From NCBI GenBank assembly GCA_019671005.1, contig CM033719.1, positions 22,184,750 to 22,248,749 of the forward strand: a stretch of DNA of 64,000 nt, in the 5' to 3' direction. Source of the stretch: Hibiscus mutabilis. Lineage: Eukaryota > Streptophyta > Magnoliopsida > Malvales > Malvaceae. A program made the translations under genes and the position numbers. The notes under the pieces were generated by a model. The model saw only the letters and a program-made list of their open reading frames with translations, ran no database searches and was not told the DNA's origin. Below, piece after piece: positions 55,194 through 64,000 of the stretch. Every line of letters starts with the position of its first letter. The stretch's first letter is position 1.

Positions 55194-58138
55194 TGTAATC
55201 ACTCATTTTTATCCGGTGTATAAGTAGTGTGTTAATCTACTTTAGTTTATTAATTAATTATCATTGCATGTATACGTATTATATTATATGTTCATTACTA
55301 TACGTGTGATTAATGTGTACGTAAACCATGTGTGTATGAGTATATACGCATGTATGATTGTGTTAATATGTTACATATATTAACGTTTGTATGTATATAT
55401 TAATATGTGTGTATGTATGCATACATATGGATGTTTGCATGTGTATATTAATTTGTATGTACATATATTATATGTGTGCGCGCATATACTGTTATTATTA
55501 CTATTATTATTAATGATATTGGGCTAAAATCAAAATGAAAATCCAAAAAATATTAAACTCAAATAAATTAATATGTAGTCTATTATAAAAGCCAAAAATA
55601 CATTATAAGGCCTGATCGGCCCAAACCTAAAGCCCAACAGAACCTTAATACATCAGTTATCTAAACCCTAATAATTTTTATCCCTTGCGCAGCCCAATCC
55701 GGGACGTTGGATTAGATCTTGATCCAACGGCTCCAGATCAATCAAGAGGACTCTTCAGCTGGCGCGTGTAGCTCACTCCAGAGGCTATCGGACTTCCATG
55801 CACGCGTGGCGTACACGAGCCAACCCTTCAGATAATCATACGCCACATGTCATCATCTCCCTCAACCGCCAGAAGGGATCGTGACCGTTCGTGCCCCGAG
55901 TGATCCTAGTCGTTGGATCAGATCTGATCCAACGGGCAAGAATATTTCTGGCAGTGATAATCTTTTCGTCTTCCAGACGCCAATACACGTGGACGAGCGA
56001 TCATCTCCCCCATGCCGCCGTACCAACACCAAGCATGGCTGGGCATGCCAAAGACACAAAGAAATGGAAAGGCGTCAGAGCAAAATCAGATCAAAAAAAT
56101 ATATCTTATGTACTAGTCTTACCAAACAAAAAGCAGAGAGAGATATGTATTAGAAAAAAGGGCACGAGTTGTAACCATTTTCTCAGAAATACAAAAAAGA
56201 ATCTCATCCTCTTGCTCTTTTTTTCGAACACGCAAAAACACACAAAGGTATCTATTTGTCTTTAGTGTTGCATGCATGCATATGCTCTAAAAATAACAAA
56301 AGAAAAGGAGTGAGTGATTTTACCTTCGGTCGTCAATTCCCCAACGGCAACAAGCCTAAATATGGTGAGCCGGCAAAGTGTGAGACATTCTTTCGGTCTC
56401 AGTTTTTTTTAAAAATAGTATCTGCTTCGTATTTTCTTAGATCTAGGAAAAAGGGGAGTCTTTTCTTTGAATCCAAGTTTGGATTTGAGTTTGGGTTGAA
56501 GCAGGTTCGTTTTGGTGGTTTTTTTTAGGTTCGCCAGCACCGATTAGCGGCGGCCAGCGGAGGAGGAGACTGCGGTTAGCCGCCGGTTTCTGGGTTTATC
56601 AAAGATTGAGGGTTCGGTTTCGAGAGAAAAAAAAACAAGGGCATTGGTGTTTTATAAATGGGGATAAAAAATGGGAAAATTTTGATTTTGGACTGGATGA
56701 GGGGATTTTATAAGCGTTTTATTTTATTAAAAATGGTGAAATTGCATCATAAATCCCTCCGCGTTTTCATTATTTTCATTTCTGTCTTACCGCATGGGAT
56801 ATTCACCACCCCGGTCCTCCCTGGTTTGCCAAAGTTTTCAATTCAATCCCTAAATTAAACTCGAATCGGTTTTAAAAAGGAGAAAATGCCTGCTTAGTCC
56901 CTCCGCGTTTTTGAAGTTTTCAGTCTGAGCTTGTCGCATGGGTTAATCGCATTCTTAGTCATCCCAAGTTTTGCCCAGTTCTCAATTGCGTCCCTAAGTG
57001 TGCATTTTGTTTATTTAATTCTAGCTTTTTGTTTCTTTTTTGTTCATTTCGGTCCTTGTTCAATTTTTGAATGTTCATGTTATTTTGTTTATACTATGTG
57101 TTTTTTAGCATGTATAACTCCCCATTATTTACTTATGATTTTTATCATGCTTTCTTTTGTTTTTAGGTATGTATGTCTTGTTTTATTTTCTACTTCATTT
57201 GTTCGTGTTTGCATGCATATCTTTTATATGTAAGGCTTAGTTTATTTCGAATATCATGTTATATGTTAGCATGTTTGTGTATACTAACATAAACTTCCAT
57301 ATCCCTTTTCCAGGCTACATGTTAGTGTGTCTTTTGGTCATATATAATACCATGTCTATATTTATTTATTTGTGTATGCAAATTATGCCATAGGTTATGT
57401 ACTAGGTATTAGTTTCTTTGTTAGCATGTTGTTTTGATTTGTGAAATTAACATCATAATACATCTATGTCATGCATATGTTACATTGTGCTTTATTTTTA
57501 ATATGTATGTACTCTTGAAGTATATGTTTTATTTCCCACATGTTTTTTATTCATGCCTCATTATTATTATGATGTGCTATGTTCGTGTTGTTCATCATAT
57601 TTGCTTACTTTCGTGATACCCGTGTTTTTCATTATTTATTTTGTCCTTTACCATGTCAATGCGAATGTATGTTTCCAAATTATTTCTCTAAGGTTGCATA
57701 ATGGAATATAAATTGTCAATGCGGTACCCTTTTATCCAAGCGCAAACGGGGCCAGTATCAGGCGTAGTGATAGTGGTTGGGCGTTTGCTCTCGGATAACG
57801 GGCCCTTTAAAATTTAGTCGCACTTATAATCAAATTTTAATTTAATCGTCACTTTAATACGAAAAGTTTAATATTAATAAAACGGTAATTATTAAAGTTC
57901 CAATTTTGGGCGGTATGGGGGTGCTAATCCTTCCCTATCCGTAACCGACTCCTGAACCCAACAAGTTTTCAAATCTCTGGTTTTATGGTGTCCGGCCTAC
58001 CTAAGTGGCCGGTGGCGACTCAACTTTTAAATAAAATACGGTTTTTCTAAAAGCCCCATAAATGATTTTTAAATTACCCGAAAGACCCCAAAACACTTGG
58101 AACCCTCGTTTTTTTAGCGAAAAGAGGACATCGCTACA
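55194..58138 (+). mobile_element. 5' LTR of the Ogre-like element (2945 bp)
   Basis: TGTAATCACTCATTTTT at 55194 is the complement of the LTR end at 7925, and CATCGCTACA at 58138 the complement of the other end, so both elements share LTR termini. Inside: TG/TATA-rich 55230-55500 (GTATGTATATATTAATATG), a GC-rich block 55680-56000, a long pyrimidine/AT-rich region 56900-57700, and the U5 block at 57720-58020 (GGGGCCAGTATCAGGCGTAG, GGGGGTGCTAATCCTTCCC). More than double the length of the 6631 LTRs, so the middle differs. Confidence 0.82.
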
Positions 58139-58756
58139 GATGGCGACTCCGCTGGGGACATTTTTTGTTTTTTCAAAAACAAAATGAGAGTCAAGCTTTT
58201 TTTTCAAATAATTACCACTTTTTTATGCATTTAAAATATGGTATATAAACTCGTTTTTTTAGTGGGGGGAAAACGCTAATGCTTTTGTGGAGATATCGTT
58301 CTCCCATGTAGGCCTAGCAAGTACCTTCGGGGCTCGAGTACCTTATGCTTTCGTAAGGATATCGTTCCTTCGTGCAGGCATAAGCGAATGGGTCCCCCTG
58401 AATTGAACCCGGTTGAAAGGAGCCTATAATGGGTGATGATCGGGTGCCTTGCTACTCTTAGTAGAGGACAGCAAGGATAATTCGGGTACCTCCTAGAACC
58501 AAAACTGCATGTAGAGAACATATAGAAACCCACCCCTTTAGAGCCATGCGGATAACCTTAGGTGTTTTAGATGGGATAAATAGGGTTGTTTTGTCTGTTT
58601 ACCTTATTTAATTCGTCCTTTTATTTATGTATTTATTAATTCTATCCGGTACTGAGTTGTTTTCTTTTTTGCTTTTGCTTTTTTCATACATTATTGCATT
58701 TGCATTACATAAAGGTACTGGATCAAGTGGTTTACCTGATCAAAAAGTCTTTCACC
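58139..58756 (+). other. Primer site and leader of the Ogre-like element
   Basis: TGGCGACTCCGCTGGGGAC at 58141-58159 is the primer binding site, two bases after the LTR. The leader to about 58560 matches 11440-11942 of the non-autonomous element in opposite orientation. It contains a doubled segment (ATGCTTT-GT-AGGATATCGTTC) and no sense ORF before 58757. An antisense frame (58533-58276) is shared with the other copy. Confidence 0.82.
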
Positions 58757-61045
58757 ATGGAAAAAGGGTATCTTAGGAAAGAAGAGCTTAACTTGTCAGT
58801 CAGGCATTGGTCAGAGGTTAATCAGAAGGCCCAAGGGGACAGTTTGCCGAGCGAGTGCGTAGTAGCAGGGTACACCTACGTGAGTCTTCAACAAAACAAC
58901 TTATGGGATCTTCAAAACATCTGGGAAGGATGGGACCGAAGACTACAGGACATGTTCTATGATAGTTATGGCGACATCGCACATCTGTTATACGTTCGAG
59001 TCAACCAGCCCCTACTCTAAGCTATTTTTCAGTTCTAGAATCCTGCCTTTTGCTGATTCACCTTCAATGGACAAGACATGATGGCTACAGTAGAAGAGTA
59101 CACTGCCTTACTTAATCAGAAGAACATTCAGGAAGATTGGATCTACGCAAAACCTCCGAGGAATCAGAATTACACTTCGAAGCTAAAAACCTTTGCCGGG
59201 ATGAGTGACGATTAGGTTCATGGCCTGATCTGAATTTGAGGAGACAGTACAGTCTTTGCGTGGGAAAATATTCGAGACATCATACCTGCACATCCAGATG
59301 AGGGGAAGAAGATAGACCTATTTGCCTTGGGAATATATGGGTTGGTAATCTTTCCAAGAACTGTTGGAAACATTGATGTAGCCATTCTAGACATGTTCGA
59401 GTGTATGAAACAGAGGGTGAATCCAGTACCAGCAATCTTGGCCGAAACCTTCGTTTCTTTAAATGTCAGCCGAAAGCACGAAGAATGACGTTTTCGGAGA
59501 TGTACACAACTATTATAGGTATGGGCTCAGAGCCACATGTGGAAGACACCGACGAGAGTCCTACCAGGGATATCCTTTCAAGGTTTTTCGCCCTTACAGG
59601 AGTACTTAGCAAAAGAGTGGCGAGAAAACTTGAAGACGAAGAGATAGTCCAGTTTCTTCAGGAACATTCAAGACGAAGACATAGTATGGAGAGTCTCGTG
59701 GCTCGGTAGATTTAGTTACTTCTTATACAGTTGCGGTGATTACGACTGGTTGATGATGTTGGGGCTGCATGGTAGGATTGCTTGTGCTCTGCTTCTGGTG
59801 TCCCGACAATTCGAATCACGACAGTTCGTTCCCAATACCGCTGGATTGAGCCAAAGTGAATTTTCTTTCAAATGTGAGTTTAAGGAAAAATTTTAAACTA
59901 TCATGAGGGCTTGGGACCATTGTTACTAGATTAGAGTGGAAGGAGACACCGAGCGCATGACCACCCCGGACTATGATCTTTGGAGGCATTTGAGGATTAA
60001 TGATAAGATTCCAAAACCCGACCAGGGACCAGCTGTGTCACTTGAGGAGCTTACGAGGTTAGCACCGTCTGAAAATGATATTTTATGGAATGAACTCGAA
60101 GAAATCAAGAGGAAGATGGAAACCCAACAGACTCAGCATGCGAGTGAGCTCTATAAAGTGAGCTTAGAGGTCGACGAGCGGGATGGGATCATTAGGCAAT
60201 TGAAGAAATTGAATGGGGATTTGAGCAAGAAGAACGCTCTTTACCATAAGGATACCCTCTTACTCTAAGCGAAAGTATAGAAGGCCAGCCGAAGTCAGTT
60301 CATAGCCGTGGAAAATGAAAGAATGAACGGTATCCGTTTAGTGGAAGAAGAACGAGAGATCAGCAAGCGAGCGATCGAGAAAGAGATAGAAAGTTGCAGG
60401 TTAGCTACCGAGGGAGAAAGGCGGTCTTTCAAGGAGGCCATTGATCAAGAAAATGAAAGAACTAGGAAAGATATCAGCAAAGTAAAACAAGCAGTCAACT
60501 ACGAAAGATAAAACACCGCCGCTTGGAAAAGAAGGTCCATGGGTAGCAGTAATAGACTGTTAGAGATGCAAAGATTGTACGACGACACCATCCAAATCCT
60601 GAATCAGAACCAAAGTCTGAATATCGAGTTAGAGGGAAAGTTGGCAGAATTAGAACACTCCTTTTAGACTTACCATCAGAGGAATGGCTTCATCGAACTT
60701 CAAGAAAGGGAGCGTGAAGTTGGCACGTTACGAGCCCGGATTGAGTCGCTTGAAGCAACTATTCAGGATTATAGGGAAAGAATCAGAGTATTCGAAGAAG
60801 CTGCAGCCGGAGGAGACAACTATTGGCAAAGAAGACTACGTGATGCTGCCCGGATGGTGCAGGATAGGGACCAATACTACGCGAACCTAATGGTGGACAT
60901 ACAGCGAGTCGCAAGGCATGTGAGTGACTTAGATGCCGAAGCACTCCGACCTTTCGTAGTAGCATGCATGGAAGAAGCGCCCAGGTTCATCAAACTGCTC
61001 AAGGCTATTGGAAAATTAGGAGATAGAGCTAAAGCTTATCTGTAG
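58757..61045 (+). pseudogene. Ogre ORF1 (mobile-domain-like, coiled coil)
   Basis: One main frame with many stops. It starts MEKGYLRKEELNLSVRHWSE, then LQQNNLWDLQNIWEGWDRRL and YGDIAHLLYVRVNQPLL. After three stops come MMATVEEYTALLNQ, KLKTFAGMSDD, ENIRDIIPAHPDEGKKIDLF, ALGIYGLVIFPRTVGNIDVA and RVNPVPAILAETFVSLNVS. This is the ORF1 domain of plant Ogre/Tat elements (DUF7745 type, distantly like the plant mobile domain). From about 60070 it becomes a long coiled coil (NELEEIKRKMETQQTQHASE, then EEEREISKRAIEKEIESC and ELQEREREVGTLRARIESLE), ending LKAIGKLGDRAKAYL. Function unproven; stops are mostly TAG/TGA. Confidence 0.78.
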
Positions 61046-61375
61046 GACTCTGTGTTGTAATTAGGACTCTTTTGTGTTAGGAACCCTCCTTTTGTAATGT
61101 GAACTCTATTGTAATCTAGATCCTTTAATTCCTGTGGAAGTAGTTCAAATGGGTGATTACCAGCAGAACGAGTACCTTTATTTGCATACATTTCTACATT
61201 GTATCATGGCATTTGCATCATTATACATGCATTTATTTTCCTTGCAATCATATTAATATTGTAAATATTGTGGCAGTGTGAAAGGTGAAGTTAAGCCGCA
61301 ATCATTCATCATCCACACCTTACCCGACTACAAAGCAACCTCATGAAGACAGGATAATCAGTCTAGAGAAAGGAT
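61046..61375. other. Spacer between ORF1 and gag
   Basis: T/A-rich, with runs such as TTGCATTTGCATCATTA-like words (61190-61260). In Ogre elements this position can hold an intron between ORF1 and gag-pol; TGTGGCAG/TGTGAAAG near 61278 could be its acceptor, but I cannot establish the donor. Confidence 0.4.
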
Positions 61376-62786
61376 AGGGAGATCTGGAAGCGAGATTTGA
61401 TGAGGCCCAGAGAAGCCTCAGTGACCAGATTGCTCAGTCACAAGCGTCAATAGTGTCTGGCATAACTGCGTTGTTGGCTAAGAGCCTCAGAAAAAAAGTC
61501 AAAGGAGAAGTCGCTCAAGAGTCGGAAGGTACCCCATATCACAGTAAGGTTCAACCGGCTACGCCAAATCCGGCCAGAAGGGTATATATCGACCCTGCTG
61601 GGATGTCTGCTAATCTTCAGGTAGGGGAATCTGAGAATCAACCCCTTGACACAGAAGCACTCTACGAGGAGGAGGTGCCAGACCTGAACCTGGTCGAAAG
61701 GATTAGGACAGAGGTAGAAAAGAAGTGGGAAGAGAGGTTTCGCCTCATGGAGGATAGATTTAAAGCCCTACAAACTATGGAAGAATCAGGAAGCAATGCA
61801 GTGACTTGAGTCTGGTATCCGACCTTGTCCTGCCACCAAAATTTAAAACACCAGAGTTCGACAAATACGATGGAACCACGTATCCTTCCGCGCACGTAAC
61901 AATGTATTGTCGGAAGATGGCGACCTACCTCAAGGATGAGAAACTATTAATTCACTGTTTCCAGGACAGCCTGACTAGGGCGGCGCTGCGGTGGTATACC
62001 CAATTGAGCCGAGTAAACATTAAAACCTGGAAAGATCTTTCAAGAGCATTCATCGAACAATACAAGCACGTGACAGACATGATGCCTAGCATAATTATGT
62101 TAGAAAATATGGGGCAGAAATCCAACGAAAGTTTGCGACAGTATGCTCAGAGGTGGCGAGAAGTGGCCGCCCAGATTCAGCCACCCCTCCCAGAACATGA
62201 AATTACGCCATTATTTGTTAATACTCTAAAGGGGACACTGTTTGATCACCTCATTAATAACACGACTCAGAGTTTTGCTGATTTAATTAGGACCGGGGAG
62301 TCCCTTGAATTGGTAATCAAGAGCGGTAGGATTGATAGCGGGGAAAATTCTCGGAAGTACAACAAGAAGAATAAGGTGAACACTGCCAGTACTTACACCG
62401 CCCCAAAGAATTTTACAGTCTCGCAGCCACAAGCATCTATTGGGAAAGCACAAAACTCGAACCAAAGAGAGGAGAGAACCCCGAGAAAGGAGAAAGAGAG
62501 GCAAACTTTTACTCCACTACCCGTTTCGTACTCTGAGCTTTACTCTCAGTTGTACGAAGTGGATCTGGTCTGTCCATACTATGTTACTCCGTTCAAACCG
62601 CCATTCCCGTCCTGGTATAACCCGAACGCGCATTGCGATTATCACGGTGGTGCCCTTGGTCATCCCACAAAGAACTGCCTTACTTTCAAGAAGTTAGTGC
62701 AGAGTCTAATCGATTCTGGGATACTGAAGTTTGAAGAACCAAGTGTAGCTGCTAACCCATTGCCTAATCACGGAATAAGGGACTAA
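61376..62786 (+). pseudogene. gag of the Ogre-like element
   Basis: N-terminal part 61376-61809: DLEARFDEAQRSLSDQIAQS and an acidic linker to EKKWEERFRLMEDRFKALQ. After a frameshift at about 61806 comes the capsid domain: LPPKFKTPEFDKYDGTTYPS, AHVTMYCRKMATYLKDEKLL, SLTRAALRWYTQLSR, WKDLSRAFIEQYKH and ESLRQYAQRWREVAAQIQPP. It is the best preserved frame in the window (326 codons). Near the end CDYHGGALGHPTKNCLTFKK is a zinc-knuckle-like CX3HX..HX4C patch typical of this group. A second frameshift near 62770 breaks the link to the next frame. Confidence 0.88.
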
Positions 62787-63658
62787 ATGCTATTGAGGAG
62801 TACTCTACCAGGAAGGTTAAGGAGAAGGTGTCAGAAATCAAGTCTCCTCTGCGGTGGATATTTCAGCAATTGTGCATGGCCCGCTTGATCGACAAGGGCA
62901 TGGTAGTAGTACAGATGGGATATGGAGCATACTGTGAATTCCATCAGGACGGAGGACACGACATCCAACAGTGCGACGAGTTTAAGATATTGGTGCAACA
63001 ATTAATGAATGACAAGCAAATAGAGTTCTTCGAGGAGCCTACGGGAAGGAATAGGTCAGACGTACATATGACAGACATCTGCAACGTTAAATACGGGAGA
63101 GACGGACCTTTTGTCATCTCCTTCAGGCTGGAAGGTGTAAGTTCCTCCCAAGGAGAAACTACTAAGGTGACTCCCAAGATCATCATCACAGCACCATCCC
63201 CATTCCCATTCAAGGATATACGACAAACTCCCTGGAACTATGTTGTGAATGTGACCATGCCAGAAAAGCCAGAATCTAGTAAGGTAAAAGAGCAGAATGT
63301 TGAAGAAGAGCCTACATCGAAAGACGAGCAAGACAAGAGTGATGTGAATGTCAGTGAGGTGGGCCACTTCACGAGGAGCGGCAGATGTTACTCCTCAGAG
63401 AGCTTGAAGGTTGCTGAAGTGGCCAAAGATAAAGGAAAGGATACATCGGTTACCCCCGCGCAAATATTTGGTGAGGAACCACCCCCAAAGATAAATGAAC
63501 CAATAACCGAGGCTCAGGCCAAAAAAATTCTAAAATTCCTAAGACATAGCGAGTACAGCATAGTAGAACAACTACGAAAGAAACCGGCAAGGATTACAGT
63601 GCTAGAGTTGCTCTTGAGTTCAGAAAAACACGAGGCACTCTTAAAAGTGCTAAACTAG
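62780..63658 (+). pseudogene. gag-protease linker of the Ogre-like element
   Basis: In the new frame: GLNAIEEYSTRKVKEKVSEI, RLIDKGMVVVQMGYGAYCEF, then a second knuckle-like CEFHQDGGHDIQQCDEFKIL. An acidic linker (VEEEPTSKDEQDKSDVNVSE) follows, then GHFTRSGRCYSSESLK and ITEAQAKKILKFLRHSEYSI, VEQLRKKPARITVLELLLSS. The latter lies just ahead of the protease in Tat-group polyproteins. The frame stops with TAG after LLKVLN, where the family usually has Q, and goes on in the same frame as TFVPQDIYVSNLDRIVGHIT. Confidence 0.82.
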
Positions 63659-63743
63659 ACTTTCGTACCCCAGGACATTTATGTATCAAACTTGGACAGG
63701 ATAGTGGGGCATATCACCGCCTATAACTATATAACATTCAGTG

Positions 63744-64000
63744 ATGATGAAGCTCCCTGAGGGAGGAATGGGGTCCACCAAAGCTCTTAACATTACGACC
63801 CACTGCAAGGGGTATGTGTTACCAGGGGTATTGATTGACAACGGGTCAGCACTGAACGTACTACCTATGGTGACCCTGCAAAAGCTACCAATAGATAATT
63901 CTCACCTAAAGCCCTGTCATAACTCCGTGAGAGCCTTTGACGGCACACAAAGAGGAATACTGGGAAAGATTGAGGTGCCTCTATTGATTGGGCCGACTAA
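63744..64000 (+). pseudogene. Ogre-like aspartic protease, 5' part
   Basis: From 63744 an open frame to the window end: MMKLPEGGMGSTKALNITTH, CKGYVLPGVLIDNGSALNVL, PMVTLQKLPIDN, SVRAFDGTQRGILGKIEVPL. LIDNGSALNVLP is the protease active-site region; D-N-G stands where retroviral enzymes have D-S/T-G, which is usual in the Tat group. It is one frame away from the linker (single-base loss near 63750). The reverse transcriptase is expected just beyond the window. Confidence 0.82.

Larger units (their letters stand above)
55194..64000 (+). mobile_element. Ogre-like (Tat) Ty3/gypsy element, 5' part
   Basis: Plus-strand order: LTR (55194-58138), primer site TGGCGACTCCGCTGGGGAC, long leader, ORF1, gag, protease, leaving the window at 64000. 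Having an extra ORF upstream of gag together with this primer site is typical of Ogre elements. It is inserted in the Athila-like integrase after GCCTC (55189-55193); the right-hand duplication is outside the window. Frames are broken in many places, so this copy is inactive. Confidence 0.85.

Noticed and set aside
56931..57233. 100-codon hydrophobic frame resembling a membrane protein
   Set aside because: Composition follows from the T-rich LTR interior (56900-57700); no conserved motif.
1..64000. tRNA, rRNA or intact host gene
   Set aside because: No cloverleaf-like gene, rRNA segment or intron-bearing cellular gene could be supported. tRNA-like sequence appears only as primer binding sites.

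Overview
The window looks like a stretch of plant nuclear heterochromatin built almost entirely from transposable elements inserted into one another. I see no intact cellular gene. The organism is a dicot. The element repertoire is Ogre/Tat, Athila-like and Tekay-type Ty3/gypsy, TNT1-like Ty1/copia, and a Mutator element carrying a plant mobile domain gene. That combination makes me think of a large-genome Malvaceae such as cotton, but the species call is inference. Coding remnants carry many in-frame stops, often TAG or TGA where the family has W, Q or R. This fits old, methylated DNA.

Left part (1-17529): two head-to-tail units of a minus-strand, apparently gag-only Ty3/gypsy element (LTRs at 1472-2880 and 15003-17529, tRNA-Met type primer sites). 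A plus-strand solo LTR (3326-13752, 5-bp duplication ATGTT) is inserted in the second unit. It is split in turn by a young minus-strand element with two about 1.3-kb LTRs (6631-13241, duplication GAAAG). That element has the primer site and leader of the Ogre/Tat group but no gag or pol; it carries tandem arrays instead, including an exact 101-bp array.

Middle part (17530-36425): an unrecognised decayed coding region (18061-20400), a truncated Ty1/copia polyprotein (20770-24597), then a Mutator-like element (about 25201-31714). The last holds a plant mobile domain pseudogene (plus) and a MURA transposase pseudogene (minus) in convergent orientation. It abuts an Athila-like deletion derivative (31715-36425) with tRNA-Asp type primer site, gag zinc knuckle, reverse transcriptase scraps and a terminal ORF.

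Right part (36966-64000): a non-autonomous element with a 530/531-bp LTR pair (36966-44480) was hit by a second Tekay-type solo LTR (40330-43721). Next comes the 3' side of another Ogre/Tat-like non-autonomous element (LTR 44667-46660, tandem arrays behind it). It is interrupted at 50035 by an Athila-like element (LTR, terminal ORF, integrase end). That element is cut at 55193 by a plus-strand Ogre-like element (LTR 55194-58138, primer site, ORF1, gag, protease) which runs off the window. Order of insertion can be read from the nesting: the Ogre-like copy is youngest on the right, the 6.6-kb copy is youngest on the left.

The main leads are the convergent plant mobile domain/MURA Mutator element; the non-autonomous/autonomous Ogre-like pair sharing leader, primer site and a conserved antisense ORF; the tandem arrays inside three elements; and a short dyad (TTGCC-NN-GGCAA) scattered through the Athila-like derivative.
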